This document shows, in pieces, positions 12,444 through 22,534 of a stretch of DNA of 64,000 nucleotides. The DNA lies in contig NC_016472.1 of assembly GCF_000226095.1 (NCBI RefSeq), forward strand, positions 2,294,001 to 2,358,000, in the 5' to 3' direction. The translations under genes and the position numbers were made by a program. The stretch's first letter is position 1. The number at the start of each line of letters is the position of its first letter. This DNA is from Thermothelomyces thermophilus ATCC 42464 (Eukaryota; Ascomycota; Sordariomycetes; Sordariales; Chaetomiaceae). The notes under the pieces are model-generated. The model saw only the letters and a program-made list of their open reading frames with translations, was not told the DNA's origin and did not search any database.

Positions 12444-15400
12444 CTACTCGTCGCCAGAACCCCAATCCTCGGCATCTTCCCACGTTACGTGCTTCTCCTT
12501 GCCTTTGGAAGGCGGGTGTGGCTCCATGTTGTCCTCGAAGGAGCGCTTGTCCCAGCAACGGGGATCCCAAAACTTGTCACCCATGCGTGGGTTCTGGGTA
12601 GGCCGCCAACCGTCGCGCTTGCGAAACTTTGGGTACTTGCCGCCATCGGACAGGGCTTTGTTACGGGGTCGAGGTGCTTCCTTCCCAGAGCAGGGGCATA
12701 CATACTTCTTGTTGGTCTTGATGTGGCCGACCTGGCCGCAGTTGGCACACTTCCTGGTTGTGCCAGTCACCTTTTCCGTAGACGGCTCGGGCGAGTCGTC
12801 GTCGCCAGGAATACCACCTTCGCGCATCTTTTGCTGGAGCTTCTTTTGTTTCTCGCGCTTCTTACGCCGCTCTTTGTTCTTTTCCAGGCGCTCCTGTTCG
12901 ATGCGGGCCCTATGCTCCATTTAGCATTTCATGCTCCGACGGGGCCGATTGGTTCACTTACTTCTCGAGAATGAGCTCATCCTTCTCCGGATCGCCGGTA
13001 AGCTGGACGTTGTAGATGCTACTCATCGGTCAGCGCTGTTTGCTTGTTTCAGGCCACCGTCTCGACACCTACTCAATGTTCTCGAATTCCATTTGCCGCC
13101 GCCGCTTATTATATTGCGCGATGACGACCGGGTCGTGCACGATCTCGGTGACCATCTGAACCTCGCCGTTCTCGCCTTTGACCTCGCGGATGATCTTCAG
13201 CTTGCGCCAGTTCAGGGCGCTAGCCTGGCTCTGGCTCACCACACTCTGGCCGTCGGCGGCGGCCGCGGACTGGGCCGGCTGGCTGTGCACGTTGAACCGC
13301 TCGTCCTCGTCCTCTTGGGCAAGGACGTCGTCGTCGTCGTGCTCCTGAGTATCTTCTAGGCTCTGCTTCTGCCGATTCCAAATGTCCCTCAGGGACTCGG
13401 TGTAGAGGTTGTCTTGGTTCTTGACATTGTACATGTGGCCGCCGTTGGCCTTTCGTTGTCGCTCTATGGCATCGGCAGACGTCGCAAGTGGACCATGAAG
13501 CTGCTCCAGGAAGCCGCCTTTCATCGAGGTTCGTAGGTAGCTGACGCCGAGGCCTTTGCCTGTCGGGTCCCCCGGGCCGTGAACGGCAATCATAGCCTTG
13601 CCGTGGCTGGCGTCGATGAAGGCCTTGGTGAGCCGCCACGGAGCCATTTTGTTAGCAAGAGCATCCGGCGGCAGCTCGTCGCCCTCCATCACGTCATCGT
13701 CCTTGAACATTGCGTCGTTGATCTCGTACCCGCCGTTCTCAAGCTCGTGCGCTCCCACCTGCATGGCGTCGAGAAGGCAGACCTCTTCCGGACGGACGAG
13801 CTCTCGTATCTCGGACTCGGGCATGAGTTCCTCGCCTTCGGGAAGCACCCAGTTCCTCTGTTCCTTGCGGAAGACCAGGAACTCCTTGAGCTTCTGACGG
13901 TTTTGCGACTCGTTGGAGTCGGCCACATGGCGAGTGATGTCGGTCAAGGTCACGTTATCACTGCGATGTAAAAGCCGGTAAGACACCATCTTCAGCCGGT
14001 TCTTGGCAATGTTCGTGACACGCCGAGAATGGGGCCCGGGCACTTCCATCGACGGCAAGATCTGTCCCACGACGAAGAGGTGATCAATGTTGCGTAGGTA
14101 CCACGTCGACCCGTTTCTGCCCGTGGTGCTCCGGCCCAGGATGAAATCGGTGCTCCTCGGCGTGTGCTTGAAGATGGGAGCACGGAACATCTGGTTGTGC
14201 AGCGTGGGAACCGTCTCGCCGGGGTGGACCTGGCCGACCATGGCAAAGGGCGAGCGGTCTTCCGGCATCAAGATGTAGGGCTCTCCAAGCTCCCGCTTTT
14301 CCGGCCTGGCATCGGTGCCTTTGGAGCGGCGGTAGTAGTTGATTATCTTCTGACCCATGCCAAAGTTGGACAGGACGATGGGGATCTCCTCGCAGTACTC
14401 AAAGAGAATCGCGGTCGAGTTGTCGTTCATGGTGAGATCCGAAGAAGTCTGGAAGATTTCCGGTATGCGCTTGCCCTTGAGCTGCTTCTTCTTCTTCACG
14501 GTCGGAGGCTTGAACTTGACAAAAGTGAACGCGTCCTTCTTCGGCTGGAACTGGGGCCGATGGTAGCTGTGAGGATCGCTGGCGGACAGCTTCACCTTAT
14601 AGTAGGGCCACGATAGCCTCTTTGCTGTCATGCTGTGCTCGACCGGAATGGAGGCCAGCGTAGCGCGGACCTTGCTCTGGCTGTTCTCCTTCAACGCGTC
14701 GTAAGCGGTGTCCGATGAGAAGTTGAACCGTTGCGACAGGTCGCGGCCGAGGCGCCCGTTGGCCATCCGCACCATCTTGTGCTGTACCTTGCGTCTCTTG
14801 GCGACGCGCTCCGATTCGACATCATCAATAAGGAGATAGGGATCGTTCATGTCGAGAATGACACGCTTGCCCAGCTTAGAGGTGGCCTCCTCGAAGTTGT
14901 CAAAGTTGGGCGCGGTGAACCGCGGAATGGGAGGAAGGCCCTTTGGAGTCTCCCTGCGCCGCTTCTTAGGCGGGGCGTCGAGGAACATCCTGTCCCAATC
15001 TTCATCATCGCCGTCAAGCTCAGTCTTAATGAGCATATTGTCGGGGACGTGCTCGGATTCGGCCGGGGACGGGGCCCGATTTGGGAGGGTGTCGCCTAGG
15101 CGGATCATCGAATCCCAGTCGTCACACACCAGGGCGATGTCACGGAGGGTGTAGCCTCCGACGACCTCCGAATCGGAATCGTCTTCCAAGTTGAAGACCT
15201 CGAGGTCCGCTTGTTCGAGCGGCTCGGGTTCCTCGAGGGAGATGAGGCCGCGGCCTTCGGCATCCCGAATCCTCTGGTAAACGGATGACTGAGCGGGACC
15301 GGGGATTCGGAACAGCTTTTCTTGGTCGGCTTCGAGATCCAGGCTGAGCTTTGTTGGTACCAGCGGTTTCGGTGGCTTGACGGGTTTCTTGGAGATCCAG

Positions 15401-16002
15401 TGAGCCTGCTTCGGGCGGAGGATCTGGTTCCAGGGCAGAACGGCATTTTCTTTGAATCCCGGGAACGCTTGTTTCACGGCTTCGGCAAGGCTCTCGGCCG
15501 GAGGCGGGATATTGGGATCTTGGTTTGCGTCGCTCGGCTTCGGCCCGTGATCAAAGTTGAGAGCGATAAGGTCTTCGAGAGACTCGCGCGGTCGCTCGTC
15601 AACGTCCATGCGGTCTTCATCGTCGGCGCTCATCGGATGGGGGGACGACGCGACATCACCGTTGGCGCCCGCGGGCGACGAGGGCAAGTTCTCGCCAAAC
15701 AGGTCGTCGTCGTCGTCATTATCGTCGGTCAAGCCGGGGCCCTCGCCGCTAGCACCGCTCGCGGGAGGTTCCTCGTCGGGTAATTCATCGTCGCTGAGAT
15801 CGATATCCTCGTAGTCGACGGCATCGTCGGCCTTGCCGGCCTGATCGAACGAGGCGCCCTGCTCGATTTTGCTAAGGAACTCGCCGACGCCGCTCGCGAG
15901 GCCCTTCTGAATTTCTTGGATAGCGGCATCATCACGGGCCTCTTGAACTTTCCAATCCTCATCGTTGAGAGTGTCAAAGTCGGGGTCTCCGTCGGGAGCC
16001 AT
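12444..16002 (-). CDS. taf1: TFIID subunit 1 (TAF1), fungal form without bromodomains
   Basis: Predicted 1151 aa. Exons are 13073-16002, 12962-13021 and 12444-12909, with two tiny introns of 51 and 52 bp. The two small 3' exons were placed by frame: they give FENIDSIYNVQLTGDPEKD and then ILEKARIEQERLEKNK. TAF1 is the scaffold of TFIID at core promoters. The N-terminal third is acidic, with a TAND-like start (LNDEDWKVQE). The central DUF3591 domain includes RLSWPYYKVKLSASDPHS, and DPTGKGLGVSYLRTSMKGGF lies in the later part. A zinc knuckle (C-x2-C-x4-H, CANCGQVGHIKTNKKYVCP) is at about 1051-1069, after a basic coiled coil. The protein ends without bromodomains, as in yeast, where Bdf1 fills that role. 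Divergent from D-serine dehydratase. Confidence 0.95.
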
Positions 16003-16933
16003 GATGATGTCGGCGTCGGATTATCAGGTTTCGCGATGGCCTCGACGTTCTCCGGGCGCTGCGCGAGGCGCGGACTGCTAGATCATGATACTCAACGCTG
16101 GAGTGTTAGCAGCGTTAGCAAGACGCGGCGCTGTGTGCAAGACAGAGTCTAATACAGCAGCGACTCGCGGCGGTTGCGCAGAAAGAAGGGGCGGCCGACC
16201 GATCGAAGCGAGTTGGAGAAGCCCTGCTGCTTGTTACCGCGTACGCAGTTCAAAGAAGGTCTGCCAAGCATTGGGGCGCCGTCGGCGCGGTCAGGATGTG
16301 GGTCTCGAACTGGGGTGGGGCCGCAACGACTGGATTAATTACACGAAGCACTGATTACAATACAGTTTCACTACCTTGAAGACCCTTGTTATGGAACTAG
16401 CCGTTCTTGTTTCACTTGCACGCTGCGAATGGTGACAACCTCAGTAGCGCGAGAAACGGGTGTGTATCGAACCAACTCAGATCGGCGACTTGCTCCTACC
16501 TTCGATAGATTACGAAAACTCGAGGAGTTTCCCACGTTCGCTTGTGGTGTTTGATGGTGCCTTGTAACTTGTGCTTGTTTTCTCCTTGACACAATCCAAT
16601 GGTGTCGGAACCAAAACGGAGAACCGGCTCCCGTTAGGGAACCACGGCCAGAATGGTAGGCTATAAGGGCGCCTAAACCCGGCCACAAATGGCGCTTCTT
16701 CAAGTGCGATGTGTTGCGCGCCTTCCTTTTTTTTTACACTTGATTCCGCTGAAAGAGTATTTTAATGTAATGATGATTGATGTGTGGGCCACAACCGCAG
16801 TTTCATCCCCGCAGTTCATGCTGGCAACTCCAACCCCTCAGTCACCTCCACTGAGCTCAGGTTGTCCTCAGAGGTAATAAGGGTGCGATACATACGTATA
16901 GTCCATCCAGCACACCGAATCGCCTCGGTCACG
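16003..16933. promoter_or_regulatory. Divergent intergenic region, TAF1 / D-serine dehydratase
   Basis: A 931 bp region between two start codons with no recognisable coding sequence. A T-run lies at about 16727-16735. It presumably carries both promoters. I see no tRNA or repeat. Confidence 0.5.
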
Positions 16934-18672
16934 ATGGCGGCCCCCCTACGCGATGATTCCGAGCTCAAAACCCAGCTTCGATCACGGTTCGTGGGCAAGA
17001 CGCTCAGCGAAGTGCCGATGCCCTCGATAGTGCTGGATCTTGCGAAGCTCGAGTTGAACTGCGAACGCATGCTCGAGGCGACGGAAAGACTGGGACTCTT
17101 GTGGCGGGCACATATCAAGTCTCATAAAGTGAGCCTCGCCATGTGAATGAAGCCTTTCCCGTCGAATACCGGTCCCTAAATGAAGCCCAACTCCGGCCCA
17201 GACCACTGAACTCACACGCCTCCAAGTCGGCGACACCCGGACCTCGGCCGTCTCCCTGATCGTCTCGACCATCACCGAGGCGGAAAACATCCTACCCCTG
17301 CTGCAAGAGTACCAGTCCCATGGCCGGCCCGTCAACGTACGTGCGTACGCGTCCAGTTGCAAGCGCCCCCCCTTCCCGCTGACCTCCTCGGAACGCGCGC
17401 AGGTCCTCTTCTCCTTCCCCCTCTTCCCCAGCGGCATCCCGCGCCTCGCCGCCTTCGCGTCCGCCCTCGGGCCGGGCTCCCTGACGCTGATGATCGACCA
17501 CCCGGCCCAGCTGGCCGCTCTCGCCTCCGTGCCCGCGCCCTTCCCGCACCCGCCCCAGGTCTTCCTCAAGATCGACACCTCCTACGGCCGCGCCGGTGTG
17601 GCCCCCGGCACGCCGGCCTGCTCCGCCCTCGTCGACGCCGCGCTCGGCGCCGAGGCCCGCGGTCTGTGCGCCCTGCACGGCCTGTACTCGCACGCGGGGC
17701 ACAGCTACGGGGCGCGCGGCGGCGCCGCCGACGCGTTGGCCTACCTGGCTGCCGAGTTCCGCGGCCTGGCCGGGGTCGCCGCCGAGGTCGCCGCCCGCAG
17801 GAGGAACAACGGGGCGAAGACGGAGTTGGTCCTGTCGGTCGGGGCGACGCCGACCGCGACGGTCGTACAGCAGTTCGGGCTGCTCGCTGGCTCCGAGGGG
17901 ACCGGTGGCGGGAAACCCGACGAGAAGACGGGTGAGGTGGAGAGGTTGGTTGCAGACTTGAAGGGCCAGGGTTATGCACTGGAGGTCCATGCCGGGGTCT
18001 AGTACGTTGATGTTTTTCTTTTTTTCTTTCTTTTTCCTTTCTCCTTTGGATCTGCCGACTTAGTTGGGCAGCCTGCTAACCTGAGATAGTCCGACGTTGG
18101 ATATGCAGCAGCTGGCTACGCATGCCAGGGACACGTCGTTGATGACGGTAGATGATATCGCGATCAGTGTGCTCGCAGAAGTGGCTTCAAGTAAGTGGAC
18201 CATCACACACGGCTATGGTTGAAGTGGTTGTACTAGTATGGATTACTTATACGCCGGATCAGTTTACCCCGGTCGCGGCGCCAACGGTACGACTGAAGCC
18301 CTCGTCACCGCCGGCACCCTCGCCCTTGGCCGTGAGCCCGTCGCGGATAAGGGTGAGGTGCCGGGGCAGGACTATCACGGCTGGGGGTTTCTGATGCCAT
18401 GGGGCTTGAACAACCCGGTGCCCGGTCCGGACTTCCCGCGGGTCCACGACGGCTGGCAGGTAGGCCGTATCAGCCAAGAGCACGGCATCCTGACCTGGCA
18501 GGGCAAGAAAGAGGACGAAGTCCCGCTTCAGTATGGGCAGAGAGTCCGCATCTGGCCCAACCACAGCTGCATCGCCGGCGCTTGCTTTGACTGGTATCTC
18601 ATTGTCGACAGCAGGAACAAGGGTCGCGAGGACCAAGTCATCGATGTGTGGCCCAGATGGCGTGGGTGGTAA
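16934..18672 (+). CDS. dsd1: D-serine dehydratase (PLP fold-type III, zinc-dependent)
   Basis: Predicted 479 aa in five exons: 16934-17128, 17202-17336, 17403-18001, 18090-18190 and 18263-18672. The enzyme converts D-serine to pyruvate and ammonia. The alanine-racemase-like N-terminal domain carries the PLP lysine, K62 in WRAHIKSHK, just before the first intron. The C-terminal beta domain has the zinc pair H444-x-C446 (PNHSCIAGACFDWY), the eukaryotic DSD signature. Other conserved runs are TTELTRLQVGD, VLFSFPLFPSGIPRLAAFA, FLKIDTSYGRAGV and HAGVYPTLDMQQLA. An in-frame ATG upstream at 16784 exists, but family alignment from memory favours MAAPLRDDSE. It is convergent with Arp4. Likely role: clearing toxic D-serine. 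Confidence 0.93.
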
Positions 18673-19014
18673 TATGTAGAGCATGCCGTCCGAGCGTGAT
18701 TGAAAAGCCAGTTACCGGTGGTTTGGAAGCTCTCTGATAAAAAGGGGGGGCTTATTGATCACAATTACGAATACTGCGCAGCAACAACACCGGCCCGTAT
18801 TTTTTTGTCCCCCTTCGGAGGCCAGTTACCTGTCCCATCCCTTGACTACTCCATACGCCATCTTTCGAAACCTTGAGCGTTACAAAATACTGACTTCTTG
18901 CCACTGGCACCGTCATCTTTCTGACAATCCTTAGAGTTTTCATCTCGTGCCCGTTTCCCACATACCATGGCTTGCTAGCCGTTCGCCACATGCTCCTGTT
19001 GTAACGCGACCTCT
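18673..19014. other. Convergent 3' region, D-serine dehydratase / Arp4
   Basis: A 342 bp stretch between two stop codons. It should hold both 3' UTRs. No repeat or coding sequence is seen. Confidence 0.6.
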
Positions 19015-20492
19015 CTACTTGCAGCGCTTCTCCACGATACCCGCCCCGTTTTCGTCGTACTCTTTCCTCGAGATCCACATCTGGTGGAAGGTGCCCAGGC
19101 TGGCCAGGATGCTCCCTCCGATCCAGGCGCCGAATCGCCTCTCGCTCGTCAAGCCGGCCGCGTGGATCTTGATCTTGAGGCCCGGGTACATGGACGTCAG
19201 CTCCTGGTTGAGCCGGTCGTTGAACCCGTTCAACAGACTGGTGCTCCCCGTGACGACCACGTTGCCGAGCAGGTTCGGCCGCAGATCGACGTCGACCCCG
19301 TCCAACGCCGCCTTGATGAGGGCAGGAATGGTCTGCGCCTTGGTCAGGGTCGCCTCCTCGCCGACGGCCGGGTACGCGGCAGACTCGTCCCACATGCCCT
19401 CGGCCACGCGGAAGCGCTGCTCGCGCCACATCTGGTTGGAGCCGTCGGGCATCTCGAACACGCGGCCCGGCTGGCTTTTGGCGTAGTCCTCGTTCCCGGG
19501 GGCCATGAACCGGCCGGGGCCCCGCCATACCTCAACGACCGACTCCTTGAACTCGGTGAGCACGCGCTCTTCCTCGAAGGCGCGGAACGAGTCGGAGATG
19601 GGGAAGTCAAAGGTGCGCAGCCTGGCGTCGGCGGGGGCGCCGGCCTCGACGGGCTTCTTGTTCTCGACCATGAAAGTCGGCACGATGTCGACCTTTGGCT
19701 CGTTGTTCTTCCACATGGAGCGGATCTGGCCGCTCAGCCAGACTCCCGCGGCCGGCGATCGCTGGACAGACCTCTTGAGCACCATACCGTCGTGGACGGC
19801 CGTGACGCTCGTGTTCGATCCGCCGACATCGAGCACGAGGGCGGTAGCCTTGCCGGCGGCGAAGGCAGCCAGGACGGGGGTTTTACTGAGCCAGAAAGCC
19901 GGACAGCCCCAGCTTTCCATGCAGACCTCGATCGCCTTCTCGCGGGCCTTGGCCGGGTTCCAAGGCGCCTCGCTGACGAGCAGGGGGTTCTCGGCGAGCG
20001 GCTTCTCGAGCGCATCGGTGGCGTCTTCGTTGGCGCCGTTCTCTCCCATCTCCACGTCGCCGTCGTCACCCACGTTGAGGTTGTTCTTGCTCGGAGGGGT
20101 TGGCCGTGGAGGCTGCAGGCGGTTGACCAGCACGTGTTCCCAGGCGCGGGTGGCGGCGTCCCAGTCCTCGACGAGGCCATCGCGGTTCATGTAGTTGCGC
20201 ACTTCGAAACCGGCACGCGGCGTGATTACCGGGTCGCCAAAGAGGTCGCGGCCGTCGATATGGCCATAGAAGGACGGGATGACCTGCTTAGGCATCTCCT
20301 CCCCCGCGTACCCCGCGCGGGTGTTGCAATAGCCGGGATCGAGAACAAGGGCAGAGACCTCATCTGCGACGGTTAGCGATCGAGCGAGGGGATGCGTAGG
20401 AGGCATTGTCGGAAAGAAGTTTTGCGCTGGAGCTCACCTCCGCCGTAGATGTCGGTCGGCTGCACCGACGAGGATAACGGTTGTTGTGACAT
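19015..20492 (-). CDS. arp4: Actin-related protein 4 (NuA4, SWR1, INO80 complexes)
   Basis: Predicted 467 aa. Exon 1 is 20438-20492 (MSQQPLSSSVQPTDIYGG), the intron is 20364-20437, and exon 2 is 19015-20363, joining to give IYGGDEVSALVLDPGYC. An alternative in-frame ATG at 20406 lies inside the intron and would lose the conserved IYGGDEVSA. Arp4 is a nuclear actin-fold subunit of the NuA4 acetyltransferase and of SWR1/INO80 remodellers. The actin fold shows in LVLDPGYCNTRAGYAGE, VLDVGGSNTSVTAVHDG, NVVVTGSTSLLNGFNDRL and GAWIGGSILASLGTFHQMW. It ends EKRCK, as is usual for Arp4. The acidic insert after residue 100 (NVGDDGDVEMGE) is typical of the Arp4 group. Confidence 0.95.
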
Positions 20493-20906
20493 GCTCGATA
20501 TTTGTGATGTGCTATGCGCAGTCCCGGCTCGGCAAGTACTGGGCAATCCGCTGGTGGAATGGAAGAATGCGATGGCAATTGCGCGGTCGCGTCTGACGCG
20601 TTTGGTGGTTGATTGAGCAAGTTGCGCCTCCAAATTCGAGAGTTGCAGCGAAGCAAGCACTCAATGGGCAAGCTAAAAGGTGGGGCAGAGCTTTAGGCCT
20701 GCACGCTCGGCATTGGAGGGACAAGGAAGGAACAGCAGGGGCAGATGAAAGAGATAATAGCATCCCCAAATGGTTAATAAGGCAAATTCCTTCCTTCCTG
20801 TTATCAAGCGAAAACCAAGGCCAATTCACTCTATGGGTATCGTCCTAACCGCCTTTCAAGAACTCCAGCGCTGACTGCAGAAGGTAAAAAAAAAGGAACT
20901 AGAACA
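20493..20906. promoter_or_regulatory. Arp4 upstream region / PIG-P 3' region
   Basis: A 414 bp stretch that should hold the Arp4 promoter and the PIG-P 3' UTR, both on the minus strand. An A-run sits at about 20886-20894. Nothing else is seen. Confidence 0.5.
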
Positions 20907-21780
20907 TTATATCCTCGTGATTATCACATCCTCATCTTCCAAGTCACTGTCATAGTCCCTCCCTTCGCCATACAGCACCTCACAGACACCCGCCAAAGGC
21001 ACGTCCATTACGGCATCCGTCCCCTCGTTCCAGACCTCCCTCCAATTCAACTTGGCCCCGTCCCCTGGCGCTGGTGTTGCTGCTGCTGCAGCCGCGGCCG
21101 CAGCCACAGCCACCCCCTCTCTCGTTACTGTCCCCCTCCTCCCCCTTCTACCACCACCACCCCCTCCTCCTCCTCCCCCTCCTCCTCCTCCTCCTCCTCC
21201 TCCTTCTCGACGTCTCTTGTCTCCCCTGATGATCCTCCCCTTGGAATCCACGACGGCCACATTGGCAGCCTCGTCCACGATGGTCTCGACGCTGTTGAGG
21301 GGCAGGGTCAGGATCTCGGTGTTGTAGGCGGCCAGCGCGACGTAGATGTAGACGAGCAGCATGACGAGGAAGCTGGGGATGGCCAGGGACCACCACCGGT
21401 TCGGGTAGTAGTAGATGCCCAGCGCGTGCAGGAAGGGCGAGGGCAGGTAGCTCCAGAGGAGGTAGATGAGGAAGGTGAGCGAGCTGAGCAGGTACAGCAC
21501 GAAGCCGTAGTACTCGTACGTCGGCACCTTGGGCCGCGCGCGCGGCAGCGGCTCGCCCGGCGCCGCCTGGCTGCCCCCCGCCGTGGTGCTGCCGGCGCCG
21601 CCGTGGCCGTCGTCGTCGGACGCGTCGGGGGTCGTGGGGCGCGACGGGCGCAGAAGGGAGGTCAGCGACGGGGATGGGGGCAGAGGCGTTGGCGGGCGGC
21701 CGTAGAAGGGGGGCGCGAACGCGTGTTGGCTGAAGGGTTGTTGCGGGGGGCGCCCGCTATCGCCGTCGCCGTCGCCATCG

Positions 21781-21812
<32 letters not shown>

Positions 21813-22061
21813 TGCTTCTGAGCCCGACCCGGAAGCAGACGCGGATGAGTAGCCTTGTTCGTCGTCCTCGTCGGCGCGACCGTTTTCTCCGCCGTAGTCG
21901 TGAATTGGATTGAGGTTGCTGGAGCTGGACGAGTCGTGGCGGGCAAGAGGCCGGTTGTCGTCTATATTGGGAGTGTGAACGCCATCATCGTCGGCTTCTT
22001 CCTCTGGAGTTACTAGCATGGTGCTGTCATCAGAATGCCTGGGAGGGTTATCGCGATGCAT
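20907..22061 (-). CDS. gpi19: GPI-GlcNAc transferase subunit P (PIG-P/Gpi19)
   Basis: A single exon of 384 aa. The PIG-P domain, at about 180-270, has two hydrophobic helices (FVLYLLSSLTFLIYLLWSYL and WWSLAIPSFLVMLLVYIYVA), begins YEYYGF and ends TLPLNSVETIVDEAANV. PIG-P is part of the ER complex that adds GlcNAc to phosphatidylinositol, the first step of GPI-anchor synthesis. The 180-residue N-terminal extension is acidic and Ser-rich with a Glu run, and is far longer than the roughly 140-residue yeast protein, but such extensions occur in filamentous fungi. A run of about 18 glycines, encoded at about 21155-21203, and an Ala run follow the domain. It lies between Arp4 and Vps8, all on one strand. 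Confidence 0.92.
21155..21203 (-). repeat. Coding GGN repeat (poly-Gly) in PIG-P
   Basis: A trinucleotide tract (CCT/CCC/CCA on the plus strand) encodes an almost pure glycine run just after the PIG-P domain. Such a tract is prone to length change. It seems to lie outside the conserved membrane core. Confidence 0.8.
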
Positions 22062-22534
22062 TGGATGGTAGTGTCTGGGAGCAAGCCCCGGGAACCTTCC
22101 ATGCTCTCTCTCTCTCTCTCTCTCCTGCCTGCAATCGATAACTAAATTCGCTAACGTTAGTCAGGTACTGGGGTTGCAGTCAGGGGTGGATAAGTGCAAG
22201 ACGGCCAAGCAGCCCCACTGATCGGCAACTGCCTGTAGCGAGTCTTTTAGCGGCTACGGAGTAGTTACCCGTATTGCACTGCGGACCTTAACAGCAACAG
22301 ACCGAACTGACACGGGGCATTGTGTGCGTGTGCAAACGGAGTGCGGAACCAATACGGAGACTCCCCTAAGTTCCATACTAGCCTATTACTATAGTATTGG
22401 AACAGTTGCTTTCGCATCGCTTTTTCCCATTCGAAACCGGTAAACGGAGGAGCTGGTACTGAGAAAGAACCACCATGAGCTAGCTCCCCAGTTCTACACA
22501 TAGAACCCAAACCCCCCTCTACACTCTCATCCTC
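22062..22534. promoter_or_regulatory. PIG-P upstream region / Vps8 3' region
   Basis: A 473 bp stretch with no gene. A (CT)n run lies at about 22103-22125, which would read as GA repeats in the PIG-P leader, and one exact TACGGAGTA lies at 22255-22263. Confidence 0.55.

Noticed and set aside
16934-18672. Antisense open frame (about 17292-17990) over D-serine dehydratase
   Set aside because: A shadow of GC-rich codons; the plus-strand enzyme motifs are decisive.
19084-20376. 430-aa open frame on the plus strand
   Set aside because: Antisense to Arp4, with no domain signature.
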